This document shows, in pieces, positions 17,833 to 25,715 of a stretch of 64,000 bases of DNA. The stretch is taken from contig JBMNNE010000001.1 in assembly GCA_050953805.1 (NCBI GenBank), positions 124,001 through 188,000 on the forward strand, written 5' to 3'. The notes under the pieces were generated by a model, which saw only the letters and a list, made by a program, of their open reading frames with translations, had not been told where the DNA came from and did no database searches. Source of the stretch: DUQW01 sp050953805. GTDB taxonomy: Bacteria > Bacillota_I > Bacilli_A > Acholeplasmatales > Acholeplasmataceae. Made by a program: the position numbers and the translations under genes. Positions within the stretch are counted from its first letter, which is position 1; every line of letters starts with the position of its first letter.

Positions 17833-18048
17833 TTAATACCCCCAAAACGTATTTATTATATTATAATATATAATTTATAAACTAACAAGAAAAAAATAAT
17901 AAAAAACGCTTTCAATGGCTTAAAAACGCAATAAATAGGTATTTTGACTACTTTACCTTCTCTTTTAGATTAATAAATTTATTTAACTTAGCGTTAAATA
18001 CAAATATTTTCATCTGATTTCAATTTAATCTATTAATAGTTATTTTTC
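17833..18048. other. AT-rich intergenic region between divergent gmk and tRNA-Gly
   Basis: About 200 bases without a coding frame. The part next to gmk contains a gmk ribosome site (GGGGGT) and TATAAT-like hexamers on the minus strand. I see no aptamer, repeat or small ORF worth calling in the remainder. Confidence 0.5.
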
Positions 18049-18077
18049 TTGACATATTTCAATACTTTTGATAATCT
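18049..18077 (+). promoter_or_regulatory. Sigma-A-type promoter of tRNA-Gly
   Basis: TTGACA at 18049-18054 and TAATCT at 18072-18077, spaced by 17 bases, with the tRNA starting 15 bases further on. This is one of the best consensus promoters in the window. Confidence 0.8.
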
Positions 18078-18092
18078 ATATTAGCAATACAA

Positions 18093-18167
18093 GTGGACGT
18101 AATATAACGGTTATTATACGTGCTTGCCAAGCATGAAATGGGGGTTCGATTCCCCTCGTCCGCTCCA
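18093..18167 (+). tRNA. tRNA-Gly (anticodon GCC)
   Basis: A complete cloverleaf: acceptor GTGGACG with CGTCCGC (one G-U), anticodon loop TTGCCAA with GCC at 18126-18128, T-arm GGGTTCGATTCCC and encoded CCA at 18165-18167. It is a single-gene transcript with its own promoter and terminator. Confidence 0.96.
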
Positions 18168-18177
18168 GATAATTTTT

Positions 18178-18198
18178 ACGGCTTTCTAGCCGTTTTTT
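18178..18198 (+). terminator. Intrinsic terminator after tRNA-Gly
   Basis: Stem ACGGCT/AGCCGT (18178-18193), then six T, 10 bases after the tRNA CCA end. Confidence 0.85.
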
Positions 18199-18266
18199 AT
18201 TTATCTAGTTCTTTCTCATAAAGTCTTTAACTGATAACATGATATAATTATCATAGGTGATTATTT

Positions 18267-18767
18267 ATGATTCGGCTTGGAACTATAATTGATAAAAATA
18301 GTGTTTTATCTATCTATGAAGATGCTAAAACTTTTATTCGTTCTTATGATTCTCCTCAATGGCAAAATGGTTATCCTAACTTGGATACCTTTAATAACGA
18401 TCTTCAAAATAATCGGTTGTATGTTTATGAAATCGATAATAAAGTAGTCGCTTGTGCCTCATTTTATCAATATGATAATGACTATGATCATATTTATGAG
18501 GGGAATTGGTTAACTAGCGATACCAAATATATAGCTATTCATACCATAGCCACATTAAAAGATTACCACGGTCAAGGAATTAGTAATAAATTTTTCAATT
18601 ATGTATTTGATAATTTTGATATTAATTCAATTAGAATAGATACTCACGAATTAAACATACCAATGATTAAAATGTTAACAAAATCCGGATTTCATTATTG
18701 TGGTATTGTTTATCTTGGTAATAAGTTAGAAAATAAAAGATTAGCATTTGAAAGGTTAAAAAAATGA
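18267..18767 (+). CDS. GNAT-family N-acetyltransferase
   Basis: A 166-residue GNAT protein transferring acetyl from acetyl-CoA to an unknown acceptor. The acetyl-CoA motif A is IAIHTIATLKDYHGQGISNKFFNYVF (Q/RxxGxG/A type, with HGQGIS near residues 106-111), followed by RIDTHELNIPMIKMLTKSGFHYCGIVYL (motif B). A TATAAT box is seen about 20 bases before the ATG. The stop overlaps the following protease gene (ATGA). Confidence 0.85.
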   Translation: MIRLGTIIDKNSVLSIYEDAKTFIRSYDSPQWQNGYPNLDTFNNDLQNNRLYVYEIDNKVVACASFYQYDNDYDHIYEGNWLTSDTKYIAIHTIATLKDYHGQGISNKFFNYVFDNFDINSIRIDTHELNIPMIKMLTKSGFHYCGIVYLGNKLENKRLAFERLKK

Positions 18768-19930
18768 AGGCAATTAGAAAAATAAAGTATATTTTACTAA
18801 TTTTAATCGCAATAATGATTGGAGTTGCTGTCGCTGCAATTACCCATAATCATGATGTGAAAAGCCCTTGGTGGGGTCATTTACTGGTGGTTATTGGTTC
18901 AATTTTTTTAACATTAACCATTCATGAACTTGCTCATGCTTTTACTTTTAGCATTCAAAAAATAAAGATTAAAGCGGTCTATCTTTTTATGTTTATGTTC
19001 ATTCGAAAGGGTAGAATTTTTACATTAAAAATTAATCCTAAATTACTTCTATTAGGTGGTGGTTTGGTCGTTCCTTTAATGCCACCCGTGACCAATGATC
19101 AAGAACTAGAAGATATCGGCAAGAAATTAGCTAAAGCATTAATAGCCGCTCCAATTACTTCAATAGTTTTTGGATTTTTAACTTTTATTATTTTTATGAT
19201 CATACTACTTTTTAGTAATAATTTTACATTCATTAGTTTAATGATTACTGCCACTATCGTTATTTTACTTTTAACTGTGTTAGTAATCGTTGCTTCTAGT
19301 GCTAGCAACGAACAAGCTGCAGGAGATTTTGTTGCTTTTCAAAAAGTGAAAAATGATCGCGACTATTTGATTCAAATAATATCTTCTTACATCGTTTTCA
19401 ATCCTGAAGCTGAAGTATTAAGTAAGGATTATTTACTTAATAAAAAAATAGATTATATGTTAGACAAGGGGTTAAGTTACAATTTAATTACTTATTCTTA
19501 CTTAATAGACTATTTAGAAGGTGTGATATTTGAAAATAAATTAAGAAATGAAAGCTTAGATAATCAAATCTTTTGTTTAAATAAGAATATCTTAAGCCGA
19601 TCAAATGAGGGCATCTCAGTTTTATTTTTAATATCTTATCTTCATTATCTTTCTGGTGATGATGATAAAACTTTTGAATTGTTAGATTATATTAAAAATA
19701 TCAAACACCCTAAAGTATCTCAAAAATATTTGGAGCATGAATTAAAAAGAGCTTATCACTTATTAAATATTAGTGATGAAACAGAATTTTTAAAAAGTTA
19801 TCACGATATTGAACTAGGTTTAAATTGGATTTTTGCCCCATTATTTGATAATAAAGATGGAAACTTATTAAATATCAAACTTAAAAAAGGGATAAAAATT
19901 CCTAAAATTAACTTTTATAATAAACTTTAA
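18764..19930 (+). CDS. Membrane zinc metalloprotease, M50/site-2-like
   Basis: A 388-residue multi-pass membrane protein. A zinc-protease motif HELAH lies at residues 54-58 inside a membrane segment (FLTLTIHELAHAF), as in intramembrane M50 peptidases. Further membrane segments lie at about 10-27, 43-60, 122-150 and 155-180. The C-terminal half is soluble, helix-rich and tetratricopeptide-like in character (for example ISVLFLISYLHYLSGDDDKTFELLDYI). The usual second M50 motif (NxxPxxxLDG) is not evident; D110 region and beyond show no LDG, so it is a divergent member. It is coupled to the GNAT gene. The substrate is unknown. Confidence 0.65.
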   Translation: MKAIRKIKYILLILIAIMIGVAVAAITHNHDVKSPWWGHLLVVIGSIFLTLTIHELAHAFTFSIQKIKIKAVYLFMFMFIRKGRIFTLKINPKLLLLGGGLVVPLMPPVTNDQELEDIGKKLAKALIAAPITSIVFGFLTFIIFMIILLFSNNFTFISLMITATIVILLLTVLVIVASSASNEQAAGDFVAFQKVKNDRDYLIQIISSYIVFNPEAEVLSKDYLLNKKIDYMLDKGLSYNLITYSYLIDYLEGVIFENKLRNESLDNQIFCLNKNILSRSNEGISVLFLISYLHYLSGDDDKTFELLDYIKNIKHPKVSQKYLEHELKRAYHLLNISDETEFLKSYHDIELGLNWIFAPLFDNKDGNLLNIKLKKGIKIPKINFYNKL

Positions 19931-19948
19931 TTGATTAAAATTTAATAA

Positions 19949-19981
19949 AAAACAGAACCCAATGACAAGGTTCTGTTTTTA
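19949..19981 (+). terminator. Intrinsic terminator after the M50-like gene
   Basis: Stem AAAACAGAACC/GGTTCTGTTTT with a nine-base loop and a T run. On the other strand it would also stop read-through from tRNA-Thr. Confidence 0.85.
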
Positions 19982-19994
19982 ATAAGATTAACGA

Positions 19995-20068
19995 TGGTGC
20001 CTCCAACGAGAATCGAACTTGTATTTCAGCATTACCATTGCTGCGTTTTACCACTAAACTATGGAGGC
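19995..20068 (-). tRNA. tRNA-Thr (anticodon GGT)
   Basis: Minus-strand cloverleaf: acceptor GCCTCCA with TGGAGGC, anticodon stem CAGCA/TGCTG, loop ATGGTAA with anticodon GGT, T-arm AAGTTCGATTCTC-type, discriminator A and encoded CCA. The D-loop is short but the 74-base length is acceptable. Confidence 0.93.
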
Positions 20069-20194
20069 AGTTTCTTGCATTAATATTGTATCAGTTATTT
20101 AAAACCTTTTCAATCATTATAAATAAATAGATATCAATAATAAAACTTTTATCATCTATTATTTTAAATAAATTAAGATTATTTTCTCTATTAA

Positions 20195-20223
20195 TTGTTA
20201 TTTATTATAAAGTGTGCTAATAT
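20195..20223 (+). promoter_or_regulatory. Promoter of the cold-shock gene
   Basis: TTGTTA (20195-20200) and TAATAT (20218-20223) with a 17-base spacer. The transcript would carry a leader of about 40 bases with AAAGGAG before the ATG at 20270. The stretch from 20069 to 20194 is AT-rich and shows nothing else. Confidence 0.65.
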
Positions 20224-20269
20224 TTATCTAGGCAGATTTTGCTTAATAAATAAAGGAGTATTTTTTTAA

Positions 20270-20464
20270 ATGACAGGAACTGTAAAATGGTTTAATAGCG
20301 AAAAAGGATTCGGCTTTATTTCTGCTAATGGAAAAGATGTATTTGTACACTTTTCGCAAATTATGGCAGATGGCTTCAAAACTTTAGCTGAAGGAGACCA
20401 AGTCAAATTTGAAATTAAAGACAGTGATCGCGGCCCACAAGCTGTAAACGTTGTTAAACTTTAA
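20270..20464 (+). CDS. csp: Cold-shock protein (CSD, RNA chaperone)
   Basis: A 64-residue single cold-shock domain that melts RNA secondary structure and binds single-stranded nucleic acid. It has RNP1 (KGFGFISAN), RNP2 (VFVHFSQI) and the GTVKWFNSEKGFGF start, all aromatic binding residues present, ending GPQAVNVVKL. A strong ribosome site (AAAGGAG) precedes it. Monocistronic between a promoter and a bidirectional terminator. Confidence 0.96.
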   Translation: MTGTVKWFNSEKGFGFISANGKDVFVHFSQIMADGFKTLAEGDQVKFEIKDSDRGPQAVNVVKL

Positions 20465-20480
20465 GATAATAATTTGAAAC

Positions 20481-20507
20481 AAAAAAGGACTAGCCAAGTC
20501 CTTTTTT
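20481..20507. terminator. Bidirectional terminator between csp and the ltaS-like gene
   Basis: An 11-base stem AAAAAAGGACT/AGTCCTTTTTT with a five-base loop works on both strands. It overlaps the last codons of the minus-strand gene. Confidence 0.9.
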
Positions 20508-22682
20508 CTTACGATTAATTTCTTGTAATTTATTATTAGTTATAACCCTGTCGCTTGTTTGTTTAAATTTAATAACTTTATTAACTAATTCATCTATATC
20601 ATATTCAACTTGTCTGTGATAATAAATGTTATTTTCATTAAATTTTCGGTGTGGGATATACTTCTTAAGTTGCAGTGTAAAATCATCAGTTAATAAGAGT
20701 GAAATCCGTGTTTGGAAGGCAAAGGTTTTTTCATTAGATAAACCATTAACACCATAATAATAATGGTTATTATTTCTTCCAACTAATTCTAGGACAGTTC
20801 GATATAAATCAATTTGTGATCTAACCAGCGGTTGTCTACCTTTTATTAATCCTGATTTAATTTCTCCTGTTGAAGTATCATCCGGTGCATAAATTAAAGC
20901 TGGAACCTTATATAATTCTTCCCAAATCTCTAAATCAGTTAAATTAGGATTATCTAAAATAACTCTCATATCTTGAGGTGAAAAGCCAGTGCCATGATCA
21001 GCATAAATGACATAAATTGTATTTTCCAACTCTTTAGCCATATCAATTATCATTTTGAAAATATCATTATAAAATTGTAAGTAATTCAAATAATCTAAAG
21101 TAACATTACTAACTTTAAGGTCATTTTTTGTTACTACTGGATGATCTTCATATGGATTGTAATAATATGGAGTATGAGGGTGGATTGTAATTGGATATAA
21201 GAAATGCTTTTGATTTTCATTTGATTTTTCTTTAGCTTTAATCTTAACCCATTCAAATAAGTCTTTTTCACCAACCCAAGGACTATTTGGATTTGGCTCT
21301 AAATTATCTGGGAATGCGTCAATGGCGTTAACATTACCAATTTTATCAGGTAATTTTTTTTCAGTAAAGTGATAAAATTCATCTAATTTAAGCATTCCTG
21401 GGTGCGAGTTTTCACGATTATAAAATTGACGATTATCAGCATGAAATGAAGCCGCATAATAGTCATCTCCAATAGCTTGTGGTAATGGGTTTAACTCATA
21501 ATCAATCATCTTGCGATAAGCATTTTGCGATAATATATCGTAGGCAGTAATTTTTCTTGGATAAACTTCACTACCATATTGCCAATACATTAAATTATTC
21601 CCTTGGGTATATAATCCGGTAATGCTAATAATTTCAGCATCACTAGAATTCCCAATTCCAACCGTTGAATAAAAGTTTTCAAAGAAATAAGACTCATTTA
21701 TTAACTGTTTAAAATATGGTAATAAATTCATTTCCTCTAAAAATGAACTAGATCCGTCAACTAAAAAAGTATTTAAGGTTTCTAGTTGAATATAAATGAC
21801 ATTTTTACCTTCAAAAATTCCATTTAAACTAGTAACTTCACCTAATTTATCACTTAATGTTACCGTAGGAGCATTACTCAATAATAGATTATTACTATGA
21901 GTCTCACCAAAAAAATTAGTATATTCGTTAACATTTTTATCATAAGAAGCAAATTCATCTATAATCTCATCATTAATAGTATAATCATCAGCCCATTCAA
22001 AACCGATAATATCATGGAAGTAAAAATTATATAACCCTGTTATCTGCAATCCATATAAAGGTCTTTCATGATTTAAATCCCAATTTTTGCGAGCATATTT
22101 ATATGTTAAGTTAATATGACCAAAACTTAGTAATAGTAATCCGATAACACTAGCAAAAACTAACTTAGTATTTTGGAAAAGTACTTTCGTATCAATCGTT
22201 TTCTTATAAATACCTCTAGGTTTATCTTTTAAGAATATCAAGTAAGTAATTAATAATACGATGAAACTAATAAATAAAATAATTCGATATTCAAAAAATA
22301 AATCAGTAAATGTCACAGTGGCAATAGAAAGTGTAATATCGGAACCAGCATGTTTAATAAAAGTAAAATCTTTAAACAAAAATGGAGCTTGATAATACCT
22401 AATATTTACATATATCAAATATGAAAACAAATTTAAAAAAAAGGAAAGAATAGTTAAAACTATCATCCTTGTATAAGCCTTTTTACATATCAAAAACACA
22501 ACCATCACTATTAAAAACAGTACAATTAAATTCCCTACAAGAGAGCTAATTACGGTTATTGGAGTAACAGTAAAAGAAATTAAAAACTTATTTAATGATT
22601 CAGTTGTAACAAAATAAGTTCCAATCAGATTCGTTAAGATAAATAGTGTTGTGAAAATTATTAGTTTTTTCTTAGTGCTCAT
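20490..22682 (-). CDS. LtaS-like phosphoglycerol transferase (sulfatase fold)
   Basis: A 730-residue membrane enzyme of the lipoteichoic acid synthase family, which polymerises glycerol-phosphate from phosphatidylglycerol outside the membrane. Five N-terminal membrane segments (about 7-25, 45-66, 72-95, 130-148, 172-192) precede an extracellular sulfatase domain with NVIYIQLETLNTFLVDG (metal glutamate), NFYSTVGIGNSSDAEIISITG (nucleophile region), the KHFLYPITIHPHTPYY stretch and IYVIYADHGTGFSPQD (metal DH). The usual catalytic threonine in GKTSD is replaced here by Ser346 (GNSSD). It may be LtaS or a primase/YfnI-like paralogue. It is divergent from fic and ends at a bidirectional terminator. 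Confidence 0.88.
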   Translation of the reverse strand: MSTKKKLIIFTTLFILTNLIGTYFVTTESLNKFLISFTVTPITVISSLVGNLIVLFLIVMVVFLICKKAYTRMIVLTILSFFLNLFSYLIYVNIRYYQAPFLFKDFTFIKHAGSDITLSIATVTFTDLFFEYRIILFISFIVLLITYLIFLKDKPRGIYKKTIDTKVLFQNTKLVFASVIGLLLLSFGHINLTYKYARKNWDLNHERPLYGLQITGLYNFYFHDIIGFEWADDYTINDEIIDEFASYDKNVNEYTNFFGETHSNNLLLSNAPTVTLSDKLGEVTSLNGIFEGKNVIYIQLETLNTFLVDGSSSFLEEMNLLPYFKQLINESYFFENFYSTVGIGNSSDAEIISITGLYTQGNNLMYWQYGSEVYPRKITAYDILSQNAYRKMIDYELNPLPQAIGDDYYAASFHADNRQFYNRENSHPGMLKLDEFYHFTEKKLPDKIGNVNAIDAFPDNLEPNPNSPWVGEKDLFEWVKIKAKEKSNENQKHFLYPITIHPHTPYYYNPYEDHPVVTKNDLKVSNVTLDYLNYLQFYNDIFKMIIDMAKELENTIYVIYADHGTGFSPQDMRVILDNPNLTDLEIWEELYKVPALIYAPDDTSTGEIKSGLIKGRQPLVRSQIDLYRTVLELVGRNNNHYYYGVNGLSNEKTFAFQTRISLLLTDDFTLQLKKYIPHRKFNENNIYYHRQVEYDIDELVNKVIKFKQTSDRVITNNKLQEINRKKKGLG

Positions 22683-22905
22683 AAGAACTTGTCTCCTTGC
22701 CGTATTTTAATTGTATCATAACTGCAACAAAATTGCCATTATACACGCAATATGTAATACCTAAACAATGATATTTAATCAATTACCGCTTGCAAATATT
22801 ACTACATAGAGATTAATTTATGTTATATTATTATCATAATTTAATTTTTTTATTAAAAAGTTTTTTTATTGTGATATAATCTTAATAATAAGGGAGTTGG
22901 TTACT

Positions 22906-23640
22906 ATGAATAAAAGTATCTTGGAGTTAGAAAGAAAAGATTATCTAACAAATATCAAGGGACTAGTCAATAACAAGCGCTATGAGCAAATGCAAGAGAG
23001 ATTTAAAGTAGTTTATACTTTTGATGCGATTTCTATGCAAGGAACCAATAAAGCTAGCTTAGATGATGTCAAAAAAATCATCACTGGTGAACAAGTTCCA
23101 GGTTGTAGTGAGCGTGAAGTAAAAGAAATAGTTAATCATTATAAAGCGATTAACCATGTGTATCAAATGGTCAAAAATAATGTGGAAATGAGTGAAGATG
23201 TTATTAAAGATCTTCATGAAATTTTAACCGAAGGAATTTTAAATGGTGGTAATTATCGTAATGTTAATATCAGAATACCTGGTGCTACACATCAACCGCC
23301 TGATTATATAAAAGTTTATGACCGCATGAAAAGATATTTTTATACGCTTGATAATTATCAAGATAACAATATTGAAAAAGCAGTATTTGCTCATGCTGAA
23401 TTAGCTAAAATTCATCCATTTTTAGATGCTAACGGTAGACTTGCCAGATTAGTAATGAACTACTATTTAATGAAGGAAAATTATTTAGCGGTAACAATGC
23501 CTGCTAATTTGAAAAATAAATATATTGAAGTTTTAGAATGTTTCAAAGTTGAAAAAGATATTAAACCGTTTGTCAACTTTATTGAGGAATTGCTCTTACA
23601 AAGATATCAAGAATTAAATGAAGAACTAAGTGAAAGGTGA
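22906..23640 (+). CDS. Fic-domain protein (putative AMPylase)
   Basis: A 244-residue Fic protein, a family that transfers AMP or related groups to target hydroxyls. The active-site loop is HPFLDANGRLAR (H170 onward); the consensus HPFxDGNGR has Gly where this has Ala. The N-terminal inhibitory helix, normally (S/T)xxxE(G/N), reads ISMQGTN with Gln45 in place of the regulatory Glu, which may release autoinhibition. The start at 22906 is chosen because AGGGAG lies just upstream; the frame extends to 22897 with TTG only. It stands alone; no antitoxin partner or target is seen. Confidence 0.88.
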   Translation: MNKSILELERKDYLTNIKGLVNNKRYEQMQERFKVVYTFDAISMQGTNKASLDDVKKIITGEQVPGCSEREVKEIVNHYKAINHVYQMVKNNVEMSEDVIKDLHEILTEGILNGGNYRNVNIRIPGATHQPPDYIKVYDRMKRYFYTLDNYQDNNIEKAVFAHAELAKIHPFLDANGRLARLVMNYYLMKENYLAVTMPANLKNKYIEVLECFKVEKDIKPFVNFIEELLLQRYQELNEELSER

Positions 23641-23659
23641 TTTAAATCACCTTTTTCTT
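23633..23659 (+). terminator. Intrinsic terminator overlapping the end of fic
   Basis: A perfect palindrome AAAGGTGATTT/AAATCACCTTT (23633-23654) then T-rich sequence. The fic stop TGA lies inside the hairpin. Confidence 0.75.
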
Positions 23660-23678
23660 TGATTTTTATAAAATCGGT

Positions 23679-23684
23679 TATAAT
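23679..23684 (+). promoter_or_regulatory. Minus-10 box close to the MFS start codon
   Basis: A consensus TATAAT ends only 14 bases before the ATG at 23699. The expected transcription start leaves about 7 bases of leader, and no Shine-Dalgarno sequence is seen. No convincing -35 box accompanies it. Confidence 0.45.
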
Positions 23685-23698
23685 AGATATGATCGATT

Positions 23699-24874
23699 AT
23701 GAAACTAGAAACTTTTAAATACCAATTATCATCATTTATACGCTATACCGGAGATGCATTTATCTATCCGTTTTTAGCATTATATTTAAGATCTATTGGT
23801 CTAGAAAATAGTCATGTTGGTATGATTATGATGATCTTACCATTGGTGGCTATTTTTGTTAATCCAATTTGGTCTAAATTTTCAAAAAATATCAATTATA
23901 ACCGGATATTTATCCGAATACTAACAATAATTGAAGCTATTGCAGTAATTATTTTAGTTAATATTGGAACTAATATCGGGTTAATTTTATTGATTATTTT
24001 TATTATTGGCGTTGCTGGTCAACCATTTTATATATTATTTGATAGTTACACTGTTACATATGCCCATATTAATGATATTCCCTATTCAAAAATTAGAATT
24101 ACTGGAACTTTAGCTTATGCAATAACAGTAATTGTTTCTGGAATTACCGCTTCTTATAGTTATAAATTGGCTTTTTATATTGGATCTGGATTATTTGTCT
24201 TAACTTCGCTCATTATTAACTTTATTAAACCCCTAGATATTAATCCTAATGATACATTATCACAAAAGCCAGTCCCTAAAGAACTCTTGCGTAATAAGCC
24301 ATACTGGAAATATGTGTTTGTTGTAACATTTACTTTAACGGCAATGTTTATTTTTGATACATATTTACCAACATTTTTAAAAGATATCTATCTTATTACC
24401 GAGTTTCAGTATGGACTAATTGTTTCTGCTTATATTTTTGTGGAGTTATTTCTTCTTATTATATTTCATAAATATGGGAAAAATATTCCTCATATCTACT
24501 TTTATATAGCTATGATTTTATCATTAATCATTAGATACGGCACTTACGCCCTATCGAGTTATATTCATATCCCGCTAGGAATAATTATTGCGATAACGAT
24601 GTTGCGCAGTGTTCCAATTTCAATTTCAATTTATATGATGATGGAACAAATATCAAAATTAGTTAAACCTTATAATGTCACTTTAGCAACTATTTTAATG
24701 GGATCGGTTCGTTCTGCGTTTAATACAATCTTCGTTTTACTTGGCGGATTTTTAACTACGAATCCAGAAAATTATAAGTATTGGTTCTTCATGGGGATTG
24801 GTTTTACTTTATTATCGCTTATATTTATTGACTACAAAAGCAGTATTAAGGCTGAAAATATGATAAACTATTAA
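23699..24874 (+). CDS. MFS transporter (LacY/nucleoside-symporter-like)
   Basis: A 391-residue integral membrane protein with about 12 hydrophobic segments in two halves joined by a polar loop (about residues 180-205). The start MKLETFKYQLSSFIRYTGDAF and FLALYLRSIGLENSHVGMIM, followed by PLVAIFVNPIWSKFSK, are typical of the MFS_1-like/LacY-type subgroup; IRITGTLAYAITVIVSG is the motif of the fifth segment. The substrate cannot be told. It lies 11 bases ahead of cvfB. Confidence 0.82.
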   Translation: MKLETFKYQLSSFIRYTGDAFIYPFLALYLRSIGLENSHVGMIMMILPLVAIFVNPIWSKFSKNINYNRIFIRILTIIEAIAVIILVNIGTNIGLILLIIFIIGVAGQPFYILFDSYTVTYAHINDIPYSKIRITGTLAYAITVIVSGITASYSYKLAFYIGSGLFVLTSLIINFIKPLDINPNDTLSQKPVPKELLRNKPYWKYVFVVTFTLTAMFIFDTYLPTFLKDIYLITEFQYGLIVSAYIFVELFLLIIFHKYGKNIPHIYFYIAMILSLIIRYGTYALSSYIHIPLGIIIAITMLRSVPISISIYMMMEQISKLVKPYNVTLATILMGSVRSAFNTIFVLLGGFLTTNPENYKYWFFMGIGFTLLSLIFIDYKSSIKAENMINY

Positions 24875-24885
24875 GTGGTGATGAA

Positions 24886-25710
24886 ATGTTAAAACCAGGA
24901 GAAATACAGCCATTAAAAGTATTAAGAAAAACTGATATTGGTTATATGTTAGTAACCCAAAATAAAGATGAAGTTTTTTTACATAACAATGAAACAAATT
25001 TCAAAGATTTAGAAATTAACTCTTCAGTTAATGCTTTTCTGTATTACGATAATAAAGGGCGCTTAGCTGCTACTCTTTTTAAACCAATTATTACTAAAGA
25101 TCAACAAGGATGGTTAAGAGTGAGCGGAATTAACCAAAACTTAGGTGTCTTTTTAGATAATGGAATTAACAAAGATATTTTATACTCAAAAGACCATTTA
25201 CCAAATAATATAAAATTATGGCCCAAAGTTGATGATTATTTATATATTAAACTAGAAGTTTTGAAAAACTTTATGGCGATTAATGGTAATCACCGCAAGA
25301 TGGAAAATTTTAATCAAGGAGATAAAATTAAGGCTAGAGTCATCAAAATAAGTGAAGATGGGATAACCTTGTTAACAAAAAATTTAACTTCAATTTTTGT
25401 AAAAACTACTAATTTAAGACGAATATATCGTATTGGTGAAGAAACAGATGTCATCATCAATTATCGCCATAACGAATATTATAGTGGTCAATTAACATTA
25501 CAAAAAGAAAAACAAATGTTAAATGATGCCGAAATAATTTTAAAATATTTAGAATCATCTGGTAAAATGAAATTGAATGATAAATCATCTCCCGATGAAA
25601 TTCAACAAGTATTTAATATGAGTAAAAAAGCTTTTAAACGAGCATTAGGAACATTATACAAAAATAGAAAAATAGATTTTATTAACGATGAAACTATATT
25701 AAAAAGGTGA
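24886..25710 (+). CDS. cvfB: CvfB-type S1-domain RNA-binding protein
   Basis: A 274-residue protein of the CvfB/YitL family with tandem S1-like OB domains and a C-terminal winged helix. Evidence: GEIQPLKVLRKTDIGYMLV with EVFLHNNET (first OB fold), GWLRVSGINQNLGVFLDNGI with YLYIKLEVL (second), IKARVIKISEDGITLLT (third), and the winged helix with SSPDEIQQVFNMSKKAFKRALGTLYKNRKI. CvfB affects virulence and RNA metabolism in staphylococci; its molecular target is unclear. Its stop overlaps the proS ribosome site. Confidence 0.87.
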   Translation: MLKPGEIQPLKVLRKTDIGYMLVTQNKDEVFLHNNETNFKDLEINSSVNAFLYYDNKGRLAATLFKPIITKDQQGWLRVSGINQNLGVFLDNGINKDILYSKDHLPNNIKLWPKVDDYLYIKLEVLKNFMAINGNHRKMENFNQGDKIKARVIKISEDGITLLTKNLTSIFVKTTNLRRIYRIGEETDVIINYRHNEYYSGQLTLQKEKQMLNDAEIILKYLESSGKMKLNDKSSPDEIQQVFNMSKKAFKRALGTLYKNRKIDFINDETILKR

Positions 25711-25715
25711 TAGAT

